The notes under the pieces: model-generated
Database searches by the model: none
What the model was told of the DNA's origin: nothing
Seen by the model: the letters and a program-made list of their open reading frames with translations, nothing else
Shown here: positions 17,568 to 26,972 of the stretch, piece by piece
Position numbering within the stretch: the first letter of the stretch is position 1
Layout of the letters: every line of letters begins with the position of its first letter
Translations under genes and position numbers: made by a program
Source: Pelagicoccus albus
Lineage (GTDB): Bacteria; Verrucomicrobiota; Verrucomicrobiia; Opitutales; Opitutaceae
DNA: 64,000 bases
Assembly: GCF_014230145.1 (NCBI RefSeq)
Contig: NZ_JACHVC010000012.1
Location: forward strand, 1,121,001 to 1,185,000
Direction: 5' to 3'

Positions 17568-18494
17568 TCAGTCTACTGCCCCAACCAGCTTGCTGTAGAC
17601 TTCCAGATAACGAGACTGGGCCTTTGCTACGATTTCGGGCGGGAGTTCTGGTCCCGGAGGGCACTTATTCCAGTCGCTCAAAGATTCGAGATAGTCTCGG
17701 ATGATCTGCTTGTCGAAGCTCGCTGGACTGCTGCCGACCTTGTATTCGGCGGCATCCCAGTACCGCGAGGAGTCTGGCGTGAGTACTTCGTCGATCAGGA
17801 AGATTTCTCCGTTTTCATCCGTTCCGAATTCAAACTTCGTGTCAGCGAGGATGATACCTGCTTTGGCGGCTAGCTGGCTTCCGAATGCGTAAAGCTCCAG
17901 GCTGATCGCTTTGACTTTGTCGAAGACATCCTGTCCGACGATTTCGGCGGCTTCCTCTGGGGTGACTGGCATATCGTGTCCCTCGCTTGCTTTGGTAGTG
18001 GGAGTAAAAATTGGCTCCGGCAACTTTGACGCGAGTTGTAGCCCTTCGGGCAGCTTGATGCCGCAAACGGTTTTATCCGCTTGGTATGAAGCCCAACCAG
18101 ATCCGGCTATGTAACCGCGAACAACGCACTCGATCTCGAGTGGCTTGAGCTTACGGACTGCCATGGAGCGAAGTTGCGAATCGGACGAGAGCTTTAATTC
18201 GTCCTTCAGGATCTCTGCTTCGTTGGGGATGATATGGTTCGGGGCGATGTGTTTGGTTTGTTGAAACCAAAAGTGGCTTAGTTGAGTGAGGATCAAACCG
18301 CGGCCCGGTATCCCTCCCGGCAAAACGACGTCGAAGGCGGAAATGCGGTCCGTTGCAACGAGCAGCACCGAGTCTTCCAAGTCATAAATTTCGCGCACTT
18401 TACCGGAGGCGATTTTAGGGGCATTGATCTCTTCGATCAAATCACGTACTGGGGCGCTGGGAAGCGCGGCTTTTAAGTCTTCGCCGGAAATCAT
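17568..18494 (-). CDS. purC: Phosphoribosylaminoimidazole-succinocarboxamide synthase
   Basis: 308 residues, the long bacterial/eukaryotic-like type. KIASGKVREIYDL (about 27-39) binds ATP, LLVATDRISAFDVVLP and IIPNEAE follow, VVRGYIAGSGWASYQ and PIFTPTTKASEGHD are strong PurC signatures, and ILADTKFEFG plus LIDEVLTPDSSRYW finish the active site. It joins aspartate to CAIR in purine synthesis. It is co-directional with the DUF2127 gene downstream. Confidence 0.97.
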   Translation of the reverse strand: MISGEDLKAALPSAPVRDLIEEINAPKIASGKVREIYDLEDSVLLVATDRISAFDVVLPGGIPGRGLILTQLSHFWFQQTKHIAPNHIIPNEAEILKDELKLSSDSQLRSMAVRKLKPLEIECVVRGYIAGSGWASYQADKTVCGIKLPEGLQLASKLPEPIFTPTTKASEGHDMPVTPEEAAEIVGQDVFDKVKAISLELYAFGSQLAAKAGIILADTKFEFGTDENGEIFLIDEVLTPDSSRYWDAAEYKVGSSPASFDKQIIRDYLESLSDWNKCPPGPELPPEIVAKAQSRYLEVYSKLVGAVD

Positions 18495-18585
18495 GCGGCG
18501 ACTGTAGCGTGGCGATTTACGGAGGGAAGGCTTTTGTTTAGCGATTGCGGGGTGGTACCCAAACGCTTGAATACCACATCTCGCT

Positions 18586-19182
18586 CTAAGGGTGGACGAG
18601 CGATTTGTAGAGTTGGACTGCCTCGTTCATTTCCTTAAGCACGGACTCGTTTTCCTCGGCCGCGGATTTGTAATCCTTTCGGTTGAGGCTGCCCAAAAAG
18701 CACTGCCATACGCCTTGAGTAAGCAGTAGCTTATTCTTGATCGAAGGGGTATTGAGGGGGTTGTTGATGAGCTCCTCCATGCTTTTATCAAAGAGCAGTT
18801 TCGTCTCCCTTATTTCTTCATCCAGATCCGGGGAGTCGATTTCTTCGAATCGCTGCGTCAAAACCAGCTTCATCATCCGTTGCGAAAGCATTCTCTGTCT
18901 CCCCGCCAAATTGATAGTGGAGGTAAGCGAGTCCATTTCGCTCAGAATCTCTCGTAATACGGATATGCGACTGAGGGCGTCTTCGCTAATGGTCTTCATT
19001 TGCGAGGCAACGGTCTCGAAGGCGAAGGCGTTGCGGGTGCTGCTCTTGTTCTCGCTAGCGATGCCGTCCGCGTTGCGTGAAACGAGGTGGGCCATTTTGG
19101 CGGAGCGTTCGATCTCGGCTATGAGTGATTTTAGGCGTGTGGAGAGAGGTTCTGACTGAGAGGGGAGGACTGAATTAGGCAT
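18586..19182 (-). CDS. Soluble PilJ-N-type (type IV pili sensor) domain protein
   Basis: 198 residues, helical, no signal peptide or membrane helix. The segment STINLAGRQRMLSQRMMKLVL (about 90-110) is the hallmark of the PilJ N-terminal/nitrate-sensor-like domain usually placed in the periplasmic part of chemoreceptors and histidine kinases. Here the domain is alone and lacks any export signal or output domain. It is 114 bp downstream of the large coiled-coil protein of the GTPase cluster, on the same strand, so it may be the last member of that set. Confidence 0.7.
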   Translation of the reverse strand: MPNSVLPSQSEPLSTRLKSLIAEIERSAKMAHLVSRNADGIASENKSSTRNAFAFETVASQMKTISEDALSRISVLREILSEMDSLTSTINLAGRQRMLSQRMMKLVLTQRFEEIDSPDLDEEIRETKLLFDKSMEELINNPLNTPSIKNKLLLTQGVWQCFLGSLNRKDYKSAAEENESVLKEMNEAVQLYKSLVHP

Positions 19183-19296
19183 GAGTTAGGCGGAGGAGAG
19201 TCCGTTATTCCAGCAACGTGCGTGCCGTCTCCCTTACGCGCCCCGCGAAAGTCCAAATTTGTGTGGAGAATCTGGGTCTCTTGAGGGCTTACGTGG

Positions 19297-22200
19297 TTAT
19301 TGGTAAACTTCGGGTAGTAGATTCGAAAACGGAGCCTGACCAAGTTTTAATCCTGATGCGGAGCTGGCTTTCTTTAGAATCTCCGATGGGTCTGATCCGT
19401 CGGCGAAGGAAAAGCGAAGAATGGGAGCGTACGCAGTGAGCTGCATGTCTGAGCCGATGCGATCGATGGTTCCAGTTAGCGAATTCACGCTCCAAAGTGA
19501 GGTCTTTCGATCCGATCTGCGGAAAAGGTCCATCTCGCCATCTTCCAATGCAAAGCCGGCTAGCTCGTAGCCGCCTTGGGAAGTCTTTTCATAGAGATCT
19601 GCCAGGGCGCGTATCTCTTTCAGAGGTGTTGTTCCAAGCGATTCGCTCAAGAAGGTTTTGAATTCGGGAGAAGGGACGGTCTGCTCGATCGTGGACAGCC
19701 ACAGATTTGGATCCTTATGGCCCTTGGTTAGAACTTTTAGCTGGGAGTTGCGCTTTTGAAGGGTAGGGCTGAGAGCCAATCCCCATTTCCAAGGCTGAAG
19801 CTCCATGAAGCCGAGCAGCTCTTGCTGCCAATAGATTCGAAATGCAGGGGAAAGCTCCTCTTGTTTTTCCAAATCTTCGAGCTGCTTCACGACGGTGGTA
19901 CGATCGGCTCCTGCCAGAAGGATCGAAAGCGTGTTGGAAATGGAACCGTTGTAGTATTGAGATTCCGGAGACAAGGTAGATGGCTTGTAGAAGAAGCCCC
20001 AGAAGGAGCCGTCTTCACGGCTAATGAACTGTACTTCGCGAGCTTCAGGCTCGGCTCGTCCCATTTCGTTGAAGCCGCGGACTTTGAAGGAAAAGGTTAC
20101 GTTGGAATCAGTCTCCTCCGAGTCTGACTTGGAGACCGGTTCGTGGAGATAGATCCGGTATTCGTTATGCGATTCGGTGGTGCCCTCGAAATATTGGACT
20201 TGGGATTGGTAGACGTTCTTGAATTTATCCAGGTTTTGCAGTCGTTCTAGATAGGTCTTTTCGATATCCGAGAGCTCCGGTTGCGTGGTCAGGTAGGGGG
20301 TATCGTTCTTGAAGGCTTCCTCCGCCTCGGTATTGGGAAAAACGGCTTTGGCACTGTCTAGATTGGCGAAAGCCTCTTTGAGGCGCAACGTTTGAGAGAG
20401 AGCTGTCTTCTTGTCCGCTGCCAGTATATCAAAGCTATGGATACGCTCCATTTGGGCCAAGTAGGGTTTTAGCTCCTTTAGCTTCGCGAGTTGTATCCAA
20501 GCGTTGTCCAAGGCTTCCCACTTCGTTTCGATATCGGAAAGCTGTTGGTTGACGCTCTTAAGAAACGGGGACAGCACGGAGCGTTGATCCGCTATTCTTC
20601 GGTCCTGCAGCTTGGCTTCGAGCAATTGAGCCCGCTTTTCCGCAGCTGCCTGTAAGCGCTCGAATTCGGCTCGGTTCGTGGCTTGGGTCGCGTTGTTAGT
20701 CGCGATACGAAGCTCCCGCTCGACCTTTGAAAGGTCCTTCTTCAGGCCATCGACCACTTGGTCTTTGCGTTCTTGGAACAAAGTCAAAGCGGTCTCGAAT
20801 TGCTGGTCTGATTCGGTACCCAAATCGGAGGCCAAAGAGTCCCGCATGGATTGGATCTCGCTTGCTTTGCTGGTGACAATCCCCTCGTTGGCGAAGGGGT
20901 CTCCTTCGGCTATCAATCTGGAGAATTCGGCGACGGACTCCTGGTACTGAGTTTCCATCTCCGTTTGATCGGCCAGCCATGTTTCCAGAACGCTCGCTTT
21001 CTCAAGTAGCGAGGACTCTTGCTCGGCTTTGTCGATTTCTCCCTGCCACTCTTCCAATGCTTGCCGCGTTTGGTCCACGGTCGCATTTTCTTCGGACTTT
21101 TGCAGCGCAGCCAAAGCTTCGGCCTGCAGGGCGGCTTCAATCTTTCTCTGTTTATTTTGCTCTATAAAAAGATAGGTGGCTACGCCGCAAATGATGAGGA
21201 TCGCTGCCAAGCTCCCGTAGAAGGGCAATCTTCGCCTGTTGGCGAAAGCGTAGGCTACCTTCATCTCCTCCTGAAGGTCTTGCGGGAGGCGAACTCCGGT
21301 TTTCATAGCCTGGCTTTCCAGGGATTTGAGCTTCTCGACTCGATTTGCCAGTTTTACCGGTTTGGAATCCGCTTCCAGTCCGTTGTGTACTTGGTAGATA
21401 GCGGTGCGAATAGCGATCTGCGTTTCGAACTGATTTCGGATGCGGGCCAGTTGGGTTCCAACGGTGTCGAGAGCGGAGCGATCTTCGGTCGGGATGGCGC
21501 CGCGAGCTTCATAAATCGAGAGCGAGTATTCGCATTTCAGATACGACTCTTCTGCTTTTTGCCAGTCTGAGGATTCGTCAGCTTCTGCAGCTAGCTTCAC
21601 TGCCGAAAGGGTTTGTTCGGAAAGCTCTTTGACTTGCTCGGCCCGCAGTTCTTTGGCTGCTTTCTTGACGGCTGGGTCCTTTGATTTTTTGAGAGGCAGT
21701 CCTAACAGCAGGTACTCTTTGACGATCTCTTTGGGAGCTTTAGCTGGTATGAGCTGGGACAGGGAGTCCTGAACTTCCGCGTTCGCTTGTTCGATCAACT
21801 GCTGGCGTCTGGCGGCTAATTCCTCTTGAGCGTTTTCGTCCTCGGGGAAGCGTTGCGCGATGAGGCCGATGATCTGGTAGGCTCTGAACTTCTGGGTTTT
21901 GGAGCGAGCGGTGCTGCGGTATTGTTTCAACAGCCAAGCTTTCAGATCCCCTTGTTCCTCGATTGCTTTCTGGATTTTGGACGCGCTTCCGGTATCGAGC
22001 GGCGCGGCGATTCTCCAGTGGTGTAGCTCGCAGCTTTTTTGCCAGTCTTCCGCGTAGGGGTGGTTGAGGGCGTTAGCGGTTTCCAGAAGCTTAGGGAACT
22101 CTGCATCGATGATCAGACAATCTAGAAGGCTGCCCGTTGTGAGCGCCTCGAGCGCACGATTCAGACCAGTGTTGGCCCGGTCAACCGCCTCCGCCATTTG

Positions 22201-22302
22201 CCAAGCTAATTTGGCTGTTTCTTGCCCGGTCGATTCGCCAGTCAACGCGGCTCGGATACGGTAGGTTAGTCGGTTGGCTTCGGGAAAGGCGGTTGGATTC
22301 AT
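19297..22302 (-). CDS. Large single-span coiled-coil membrane protein of the GTPase cluster
   Basis: 1001 residues, unknown family. The first 350 residues are charged and helical without a signal sequence, so probably cytoplasmic. One membrane helix (SLAAILIICGVATYLFI, about 360-378) is followed by a long region of predicted coiled coil (about 380-650: KIEAALQAEALAALQKSEEN; ELRIATNNATQATNRAEFERL). The last third (about 660-1001) has beta-rich stretches such as FEGTTESHNEYRIYLHEP and WGFFYKPSTLSPESQYY. Its ATG overlaps the stop of the upstream gene by 4 bp, so translation is coupled and the products probably work together. I do not recognise a catalytic motif. Confidence 0.8.
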   Translation of the reverse strand: MNPTAFPEANRLTYRIRAALTGESTGQETAKLAWQMAEAVDRANTGLNRALEALTTGSLLDCLIIDAEFPKLLETANALNHPYAEDWQKSCELHHWRIAAPLDTGSASKIQKAIEEQGDLKAWLLKQYRSTARSKTQKFRAYQIIGLIAQRFPEDENAQEELAARRQQLIEQANAEVQDSLSQLIPAKAPKEIVKEYLLLGLPLKKSKDPAVKKAAKELRAEQVKELSEQTLSAVKLAAEADESSDWQKAEESYLKCEYSLSIYEARGAIPTEDRSALDTVGTQLARIRNQFETQIAIRTAIYQVHNGLEADSKPVKLANRVEKLKSLESQAMKTGVRLPQDLQEEMKVAYAFANRRRLPFYGSLAAILIICGVATYLFIEQNKQRKIEAALQAEALAALQKSEENATVDQTRQALEEWQGEIDKAEQESSLLEKASVLETWLADQTEMETQYQESVAEFSRLIAEGDPFANEGIVTSKASEIQSMRDSLASDLGTESDQQFETALTLFQERKDQVVDGLKKDLSKVERELRIATNNATQATNRAEFERLQAAAEKRAQLLEAKLQDRRIADQRSVLSPFLKSVNQQLSDIETKWEALDNAWIQLAKLKELKPYLAQMERIHSFDILAADKKTALSQTLRLKEAFANLDSAKAVFPNTEAEEAFKNDTPYLTTQPELSDIEKTYLERLQNLDKFKNVYQSQVQYFEGTTESHNEYRIYLHEPVSKSDSEETDSNVTFSFKVRGFNEMGRAEPEAREVQFISREDGSFWGFFYKPSTLSPESQYYNGSISNTLSILLAGADRTTVVKQLEDLEKQEELSPAFRIYWQQELLGFMELQPWKWGLALSPTLQKRNSQLKVLTKGHKDPNLWLSTIEQTVPSPEFKTFLSESLGTTPLKEIRALADLYEKTSQGGYELAGFALEDGEMDLFRRSDRKTSLWSVNSLTGTIDRIGSDMQLTAYAPILRFSFADGSDPSEILKKASSASGLKLGQAPFSNLLPEVYQ

Positions 22303-24332
22303 GGCAGGTCAGAGCGAAAGTTGGGGGATTGCTTGCTGATGACAATCCAATCCTTTTCCGAGACGGCGTAGTGGGATTGCTCGGTTAGTTCCGCGATCCT
22401 TTGGATACGGTTCCGGCTTTCCACATGCAGTTGGAACTGATCCTTGGTAAATTGTTGCCTCAGAGACGTTAGGGCGGCTTTTTCTCGTTCGAGTCCCTCT
22501 AAGGTGTAGCCGAGGATCGTTTGCTCCATCAGATCGCTGCGGATGAATGCGTACTGCCAGCGGATACGTATGTTTTTCCAATGACTGGCGGCAGTCCGCG
22601 ACGTTGGCTGGAGTTTTCCCATCGCTTGGTAGAGGGCGGTCGCCACCTCTAGCGGGCTTTCCGGGGTGTTGCCTCCCAAGTGGGCGTAGGCGGCGAGAAA
22701 GGCGTCCGGATCCAGTTTCGGGTCGGAGTAGCGAGCAAGGTGTTTGCTAATTAGGTCTTTGAGGTAGTCGGCTAAACTTGGCTGCTGGTCGAGGAGCAAA
22801 AGACCGCTTTCGTCGAAAGGCAGGTAAGAGCGGAGATCGGGCTGATCGAATACGCGGTACAACTCCAGAACCTCTTCGAAGCGTTTATTCTCTACGATGC
22901 TGAGGCGCTTTTCGTCGTAATCTCTCAGGACTTGGAGGGTTTCATCCGCCAGTCTTTGGTAATCGGAGTCGGCGTTCAAAGCGAAGGCCTGTAGGGAGCC
23001 TTGAAAGCTCTCGATGGAGAAGGATGTGTTCGGCATGGCGGACACAGGGCTGAGCAAGCCTTGCCCGCTCCAGAGGTCGATTTCTGTGGCGAGGGAATTG
23101 GGGAGAAAGGCGAGCCTTCTTAGTTCAGGATAGTCAGTCTGAACGATCGGTAGAGTGACCTCGGATCCGTTGAACTTTATCATGCGTCGGGGCACCGCCA
23201 CTCCCTTGTCGAACTCGGCTGAATCTTTCACCAGCAGCGAATCAAGAAACTGTATGACATAAGTGGGGTGGTCTTCTCCGACTTTGGCTAAGAATGCGGC
23301 CGTTTCGCGGGCGTCTGGTAGGCCCTCAATTGGGTATCCAGCCTCCGCGAAGCTTTGCCATGCCTCCAGTCGATCTTGCAGGGATTCGACGTGGGTGGTG
23401 GTTTCGGCGTGGCGGGTTTTGGCAACCGAACTCCCTTTTTGCGATTTCACGAAAAACAGCACGAGGATGATGCAAACAAGTCCGCCCCCGACGATTGCGA
23501 TGTTTATGCTTCGCGAGACCTCCTTTTGGCCGATCGGCCGACGAGGCCGTTTCACACGCTTGTGGTCGAATTCCTCTGGGATTTCCACCGTTGGAGCCTT
23601 TTTCAGCATGGCGGAAGCCGGTGCGGATTTGGCTTCCGCGCTAGGTGTGGCGATGGGCTCTGGTTTATCGGCGACCGGAGTCGCAGGGGTTGAGCTCTTG
23701 GAAGGTTTTAGGATGTGGCGGGAAGTGGTATCGACCTCGTATGGCAAGGGCAGCTTGCTCATGCGACCGCACCAGACGTAGTCCTGTGGCTGATCGGTCG
23801 GAAGCAGGCAGCTCGTGAATGAGTAGCTCCATCTCTGGTCCGCCGGGAAGCTGTTTATGGTGCGTCTTAGGTGATCGACCAGAGGACGCTCCTCCGATAG
23901 CGAGAGGTTGTAGACTTTGGTAAATGCTCCGGCTGCATCTGCGGCTGCCTCAATGGGGCGAGGGTGCTGAGGAGCGGCCCAGGAGGATTCCAAGTCCTGT
24001 AGGTCGAATTTCTCGAATGCTTCGAGAATGCGCGGAGGTTCGTCCCAGGATTTCCGCCACCCCCGCCAGTTTAGGAGGATGGCGGCAGGGTTTGGCAGTC
24101 CGATCGCATCCTCTGCTCGAAAAGCGAGGTGGTGAGAGAGGTGGTTGTTCCTCTTCGAGTAGTCAGCGCCAGACTCGTGGATCCTGCTGAGAATATGATA
24201 AGTCCCCGAGCGAAGCGTGACGATTCGATGCCTGAGAATTAGGGGCGATCCTCCTTCGGAGTCTTGGGTGTAACGGCTTTGGCTCTCCAGCTCAGATATT
24301 AGGTCGGGCGGCAGATCGCGATCTCTGGCCAC
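22299..24332 (-). CDS. GTPase-associated (GAP1-N2-like) single-span membrane protein
   Basis: 677 residues when counted from a GTG at 24332, but the true protein probably starts further upstream: the frame is open back to the TGA of the GTPase gene (24426-24428), and those 31 codons include YIHTSAKRGLEPGKSGFCC. Together with LRSGTYHILSRI and GADYSKRNNHLSHHLAF they resemble, from memory, the N-terminal domain of GTPase-associated proteins of Planctomycetota and Verrucomicrobiota. No ATG, GTG, TTG or CTG lies in that stretch; ATA (24404) or ATT are the only near-cognate options. A membrane helix (IAIVGGGLVCIILVLFFV) is at about 277-295; the rest is helical and soluble. It overlaps the next gene by 4 bp. 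Confidence 0.75.
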   Translation of the reverse strand: MARDRDLPPDLISELESQSRYTQDSEGGSPLILRHRIVTLRSGTYHILSRIHESGADYSKRNNHLSHHLAFRAEDAIGLPNPAAILLNWRGWRKSWDEPPRILEAFEKFDLQDLESSWAAPQHPRPIEAAADAAGAFTKVYNLSLSEERPLVDHLRRTINSFPADQRWSYSFTSCLLPTDQPQDYVWCGRMSKLPLPYEVDTTSRHILKPSKSSTPATPVADKPEPIATPSAEAKSAPASAMLKKAPTVEIPEEFDHKRVKRPRRPIGQKEVSRSINIAIVGGGLVCIILVLFFVKSQKGSSVAKTRHAETTTHVESLQDRLEAWQSFAEAGYPIEGLPDARETAAFLAKVGEDHPTYVIQFLDSLLVKDSAEFDKGVAVPRRMIKFNGSEVTLPIVQTDYPELRRLAFLPNSLATEIDLWSGQGLLSPVSAMPNTSFSIESFQGSLQAFALNADSDYQRLADETLQVLRDYDEKRLSIVENKRFEEVLELYRVFDQPDLRSYLPFDESGLLLLDQQPSLADYLKDLISKHLARYSDPKLDPDAFLAAYAHLGGNTPESPLEVATALYQAMGKLQPTSRTAASHWKNIRIRWQYAFIRSDLMEQTILGYTLEGLEREKAALTSLRQQFTKDQFQLHVESRNRIQRIAELTEQSHYAVSEKDWIVISKQSPNFRSDLP

Positions 24333-24425
24333 GCAGCAAAATCCCGATTTGCCGGGCTCTAGTCCGCGCTTGGCGCTGGTATGAATATACTGGAGGGAAT
24401 CTATTATGGCGGGAGAAGGTTCAGG

Positions 24426-26228
24426 TCATTCGCCGGGAGGCAAAGCGGGCTCTGGGGCTGCGGGATATGAGATCGGGGACGGGTCTTGCTGCGAAAGAAT
24501 CCAGAGTGCTGGGGTCGTGGCTAAGATGGGATTGAGTCGTTTTGGGTTGGGGGCAAGCCGTCCAGCCAAAGGGCCACTTGAAATCTCCCGAGGGGAATGT
24601 CCCAGCGAAGATACGGGGAAGTAGCGAACTTTGCTGGAGATGGATTCCGCGTTTGCGGTGATGGTAGGGCAAAGACGAGCGAGCAAGCTGCGAACTTGAT
24701 GCGAATTCTCGTCGATTTCCTTCTGGTTGAGCGGACGATCCTCTGGGATGTGGAGGCTCCCTTCAGGCAGCAAGTTTTGCCAAAGGTCCAGTTTTCCAAC
24801 GATGATGGCCAAAGGGGTATCCACCTTCTCGAAGCTCTCCAACGCTCTCATTTTCTTCACCCTCACTCCCAGCTCGGAGAGGATGGTGTCTTGCTCGTCG
24901 GAGACTTGGGTTCGCAGTTGGGGATCGCGCTTCCTTCGAAGCTGTTTGCGAAAAGCGGGAGAGCTAGAAGGGTCGAATAGGAAGAGGAGGCCTGATGAGG
25001 AGGCGACGTGCAACGCTCCGGGCGAATCTTCCAGGGCGATCCCCGGTTTGAAGTGCTCTCCTGCGTTGTCGTAAAAGACGAGAGAGGCTCGCGTCTCGGG
25101 GGCATCGAGTCGCTGCAAATAGTAGACGAACGGGCGCGGTAGGGGAACGAGCTTTCCGTCTCGATAGAGGCGTTCGTACATGACTCCTTCGAAGTCAGTC
25201 TTTGAAATGAAGGCATCTTCGGGAGTGGTCGCAGAAAAGAGCCGATTTTTCATCTCGTTCAGCTGAGCGTTTCCGGAGGGGTCTCCGTCCTGCAAGTTTG
25301 CGGAAAAGCTTTGGATCAACTCTCCTGGCAACTGTTTCAGCAATACCGAGAGGTAATAGGATTTTCCCGAACTAGGAGCTCCCACCAATGAGAGGATGTG
25401 TTGGGGTTGAGCAAAAAAGGATGGCGGAAGGCGACCTCTGCAGTGGGGGCAGGCTAGATCCACAGAGGCCACGCCCTCCGAGTCTAGGGCTTGTCCGAGA
25501 TGATTAAAGCGTTCCGCCTCGAAACGGAGCTTTATATGTGAGCCCAAAATCGGGTCGCCGGTCAGAGATTCGTGAACGGCGATGTTTAAGGCATCGCCCT
25601 GGGAAAACGGCTTCCAGCAATAGGGGCAAGGGCGATCACCTGTCTGAGGAGCGGAAGGTGCAAGGGGCGGCTTCGACTGAGCCTTTGATTCGGGTGGGCG
25701 TATGGAAGTTTCCAGGGCCGGATCAAGGCTGCTGGCGAGGTCTTCTAGTAGGAAACGTACGTCGCCATAAGTCGGGAAGGCCAAGAAATTCTCAAAGGGT
25801 GTGAAATGCGATTTCAGGTAGTCGCTGTCCAGTTGGGCTTTGGGGACCGATTCTCGATCTTCGGGACTTTGCATGGGGGCGACATCCCAATTGCCCTCTT
25901 TGAAGCCATCGCCGATTCGGTCCGGCTTTCGGGTTAGCCGCAAGACGAGCAGGTGTTGGTCGATGCAGAGACCGTAGTTCCGCTCTATTTGGAGTCTTGT
26001 TTCGCGAGTTACGGTTTCTCCGTCCAAGCGGATGGGCTTGGTTGGATCCAAGGCCTCCAGCGAAAATTCCCCCGACATGTGGTGAATAGCGCAAAGCGCC
26101 TTCTTTTGTCCCTCCACGGTTTGGCCGCTAAGATTGACGGGGAAACTATCAGTTTTCGATAGCGAACGTGCGGAGCAATCGCCGATGGCGAGCCGGATTT
26201 TTGGACGGAAGAAGTCGAGAAAACCCAT
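24426..26228 (-). CDS. Zinc-ribbon TRAFAC-type GTPase
   Basis: 600 residues from the ATG at 26228; an in-frame TTG at 26255 would add nine. After an N-terminal domain of about 195 residues come paired CPYC (about 201) and CPHC (about 260) knuckles that would hold zinc. The GTPase domain has a P-loop GAPSSGKSYYLSVLL (about 281-295), a switch-II DxxG as VFYDNAGEHF (about 385), and a base-reading motif VGKLDLW (about 477) in place of NKxD. The C-terminus is proline rich and ends PALPPGE. No membrane helix is seen. First gene of a cluster with two membrane proteins. The layout resembles the double-GTPase/GAP conflict systems described in bacteria with complex life cycles; the role here is an inference. 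Confidence 0.8.
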   Translation of the reverse strand: MGFLDFFRPKIRLAIGDCSARSLSKTDSFPVNLSGQTVEGQKKALCAIHHMSGEFSLEALDPTKPIRLDGETVTRETRLQIERNYGLCIDQHLLVLRLTRKPDRIGDGFKEGNWDVAPMQSPEDRESVPKAQLDSDYLKSHFTPFENFLAFPTYGDVRFLLEDLASSLDPALETSIRPPESKAQSKPPLAPSAPQTGDRPCPYCWKPFSQGDALNIAVHESLTGDPILGSHIKLRFEAERFNHLGQALDSEGVASVDLACPHCRGRLPPSFFAQPQHILSLVGAPSSGKSYYLSVLLKQLPGELIQSFSANLQDGDPSGNAQLNEMKNRLFSATTPEDAFISKTDFEGVMYERLYRDGKLVPLPRPFVYYLQRLDAPETRASLVFYDNAGEHFKPGIALEDSPGALHVASSSGLLFLFDPSSSPAFRKQLRRKRDPQLRTQVSDEQDTILSELGVRVKKMRALESFEKVDTPLAIIVGKLDLWQNLLPEGSLHIPEDRPLNQKEIDENSHQVRSLLARLCPTITANAESISSKVRYFPVSSLGHSPREISSGPLAGRLAPNPKRLNPILATTPALWILSQQDPSPISYPAAPEPALPPGE

Positions 26229-26411
26229 TTGGGGCGGAAGTGGGAGGTTGACCAAGTGGGAGTAGTTTGAGCTCTATCCAGCTGATGGCAAGAGCGAGGG
26301 TGAGCTGATTTGGGTCTAAAAAGCCTTAAGCCAGAGTGAGATGCGATTTTTCTGAAAAAAAGCCTTGCACGCATAAGGCGCATTTCTACCTTGTGCGACT
26401 TCGTGCTAAAC

Positions 26412-26489
26412 GCCCCGTTCGTCTAGCCCGGCCTAGGACACATGGTTTTCATCCATGCGACAGGGGTTCGAATCCCCTACGGGGTACCA
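26412..26489 (+). tRNA. tRNA-Glu (anticodon UUC), copy 1
   Basis: 78 nt with encoded CCA. Acceptor GCCCCGT pairs with ACGGGGT (first pair G-U), the anticodon stem CATGG/CCATG encloses loop TTTTCAT giving anticodon TTC, and the T-arm holds GGTTCGAATCC. A terminator follows directly. Identical to copy 2 at 26675. Confidence 0.95.
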
Positions 26490-26497
26490 CTTTCTTA

Positions 26498-26527
26498 AAA
26501 CCGTCACTCTCGCGAGTGGCGGTTTTT
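26498..26527 (+). terminator. Terminator of tRNA-Glu copy 1
   Basis: Stem AAACCGTCACTC/GAGTGGCGGTTT with loop TCGC and T-run. The same hairpin recurs at 26761 and 26942. Confidence 0.85.
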
Positions 26528-26674
26528 GTTATTCAGAACAGGTGCTTCGATTCCGTGCTCATAGCGGGGTGCACCCCTTCAAAGATTAGCCCTGGTTTGG
26601 GTGTGGGGGGCGAATAGGAAAAAAACTGCTTGCGCAAAGAGTGATCCCTCCTACCGTCCGCGCTTCGTGCTAAC

Positions 26675-26752
26675 GCCCCGTTCGTCTAGCCCGGCCTAGG
26701 ACACATGGTTTTCATCCATGCGACAGGGGTTCGAATCCCCTACGGGGTACCA
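26675..26752 (+). tRNA. tRNA-Glu (anticodon UUC), copy 2
   Basis: 78 nt, identical to copy 1 including CCA, with the same upstream word CTTCGTGCTAA and the same downstream terminator, 263 bp further on. This indicates a tandem duplication of the gene with its flanks. Confidence 0.95.
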
Positions 26753-26760
26753 CTTTCTTA

Positions 26761-26791
26761 AAACCGTCACTCTCGCGAGTGGCGGTTTTTT
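26761..26791 (+). terminator. Terminator of tRNA-Glu copy 2
   Basis: Same 12-bp stem and TCGC loop as at 26498, followed by a run of seven T. Confidence 0.85.
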
Positions 26792-26941
26792 GTTGATGGA
26801 GCGGTTCGCTTGGGTCCGGGGATGAGAATCCCGGAAGAGGGGTTCGACGGAGCGAGCCGGCGAGCGGAGATGGGCGACCTTTAGGTCGGGGCGCAGCCCT
26901 GAGCGCAGCGAACCAATCCCCTACGGGGTACCACTTTCTTA

Positions 26942-26972
26942 AAACCGTCACTCTCGCGAGTGGCGGTTTTTT
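26942..26972 (+). terminator. Third copy of the tRNA-Glu terminator, without a tRNA gene
   Basis: Identical hairpin and T-run, preceded only by the last 18-20 nt of the tRNA. It is a duplication remnant rather than the end of a gene. Confidence 0.75.
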
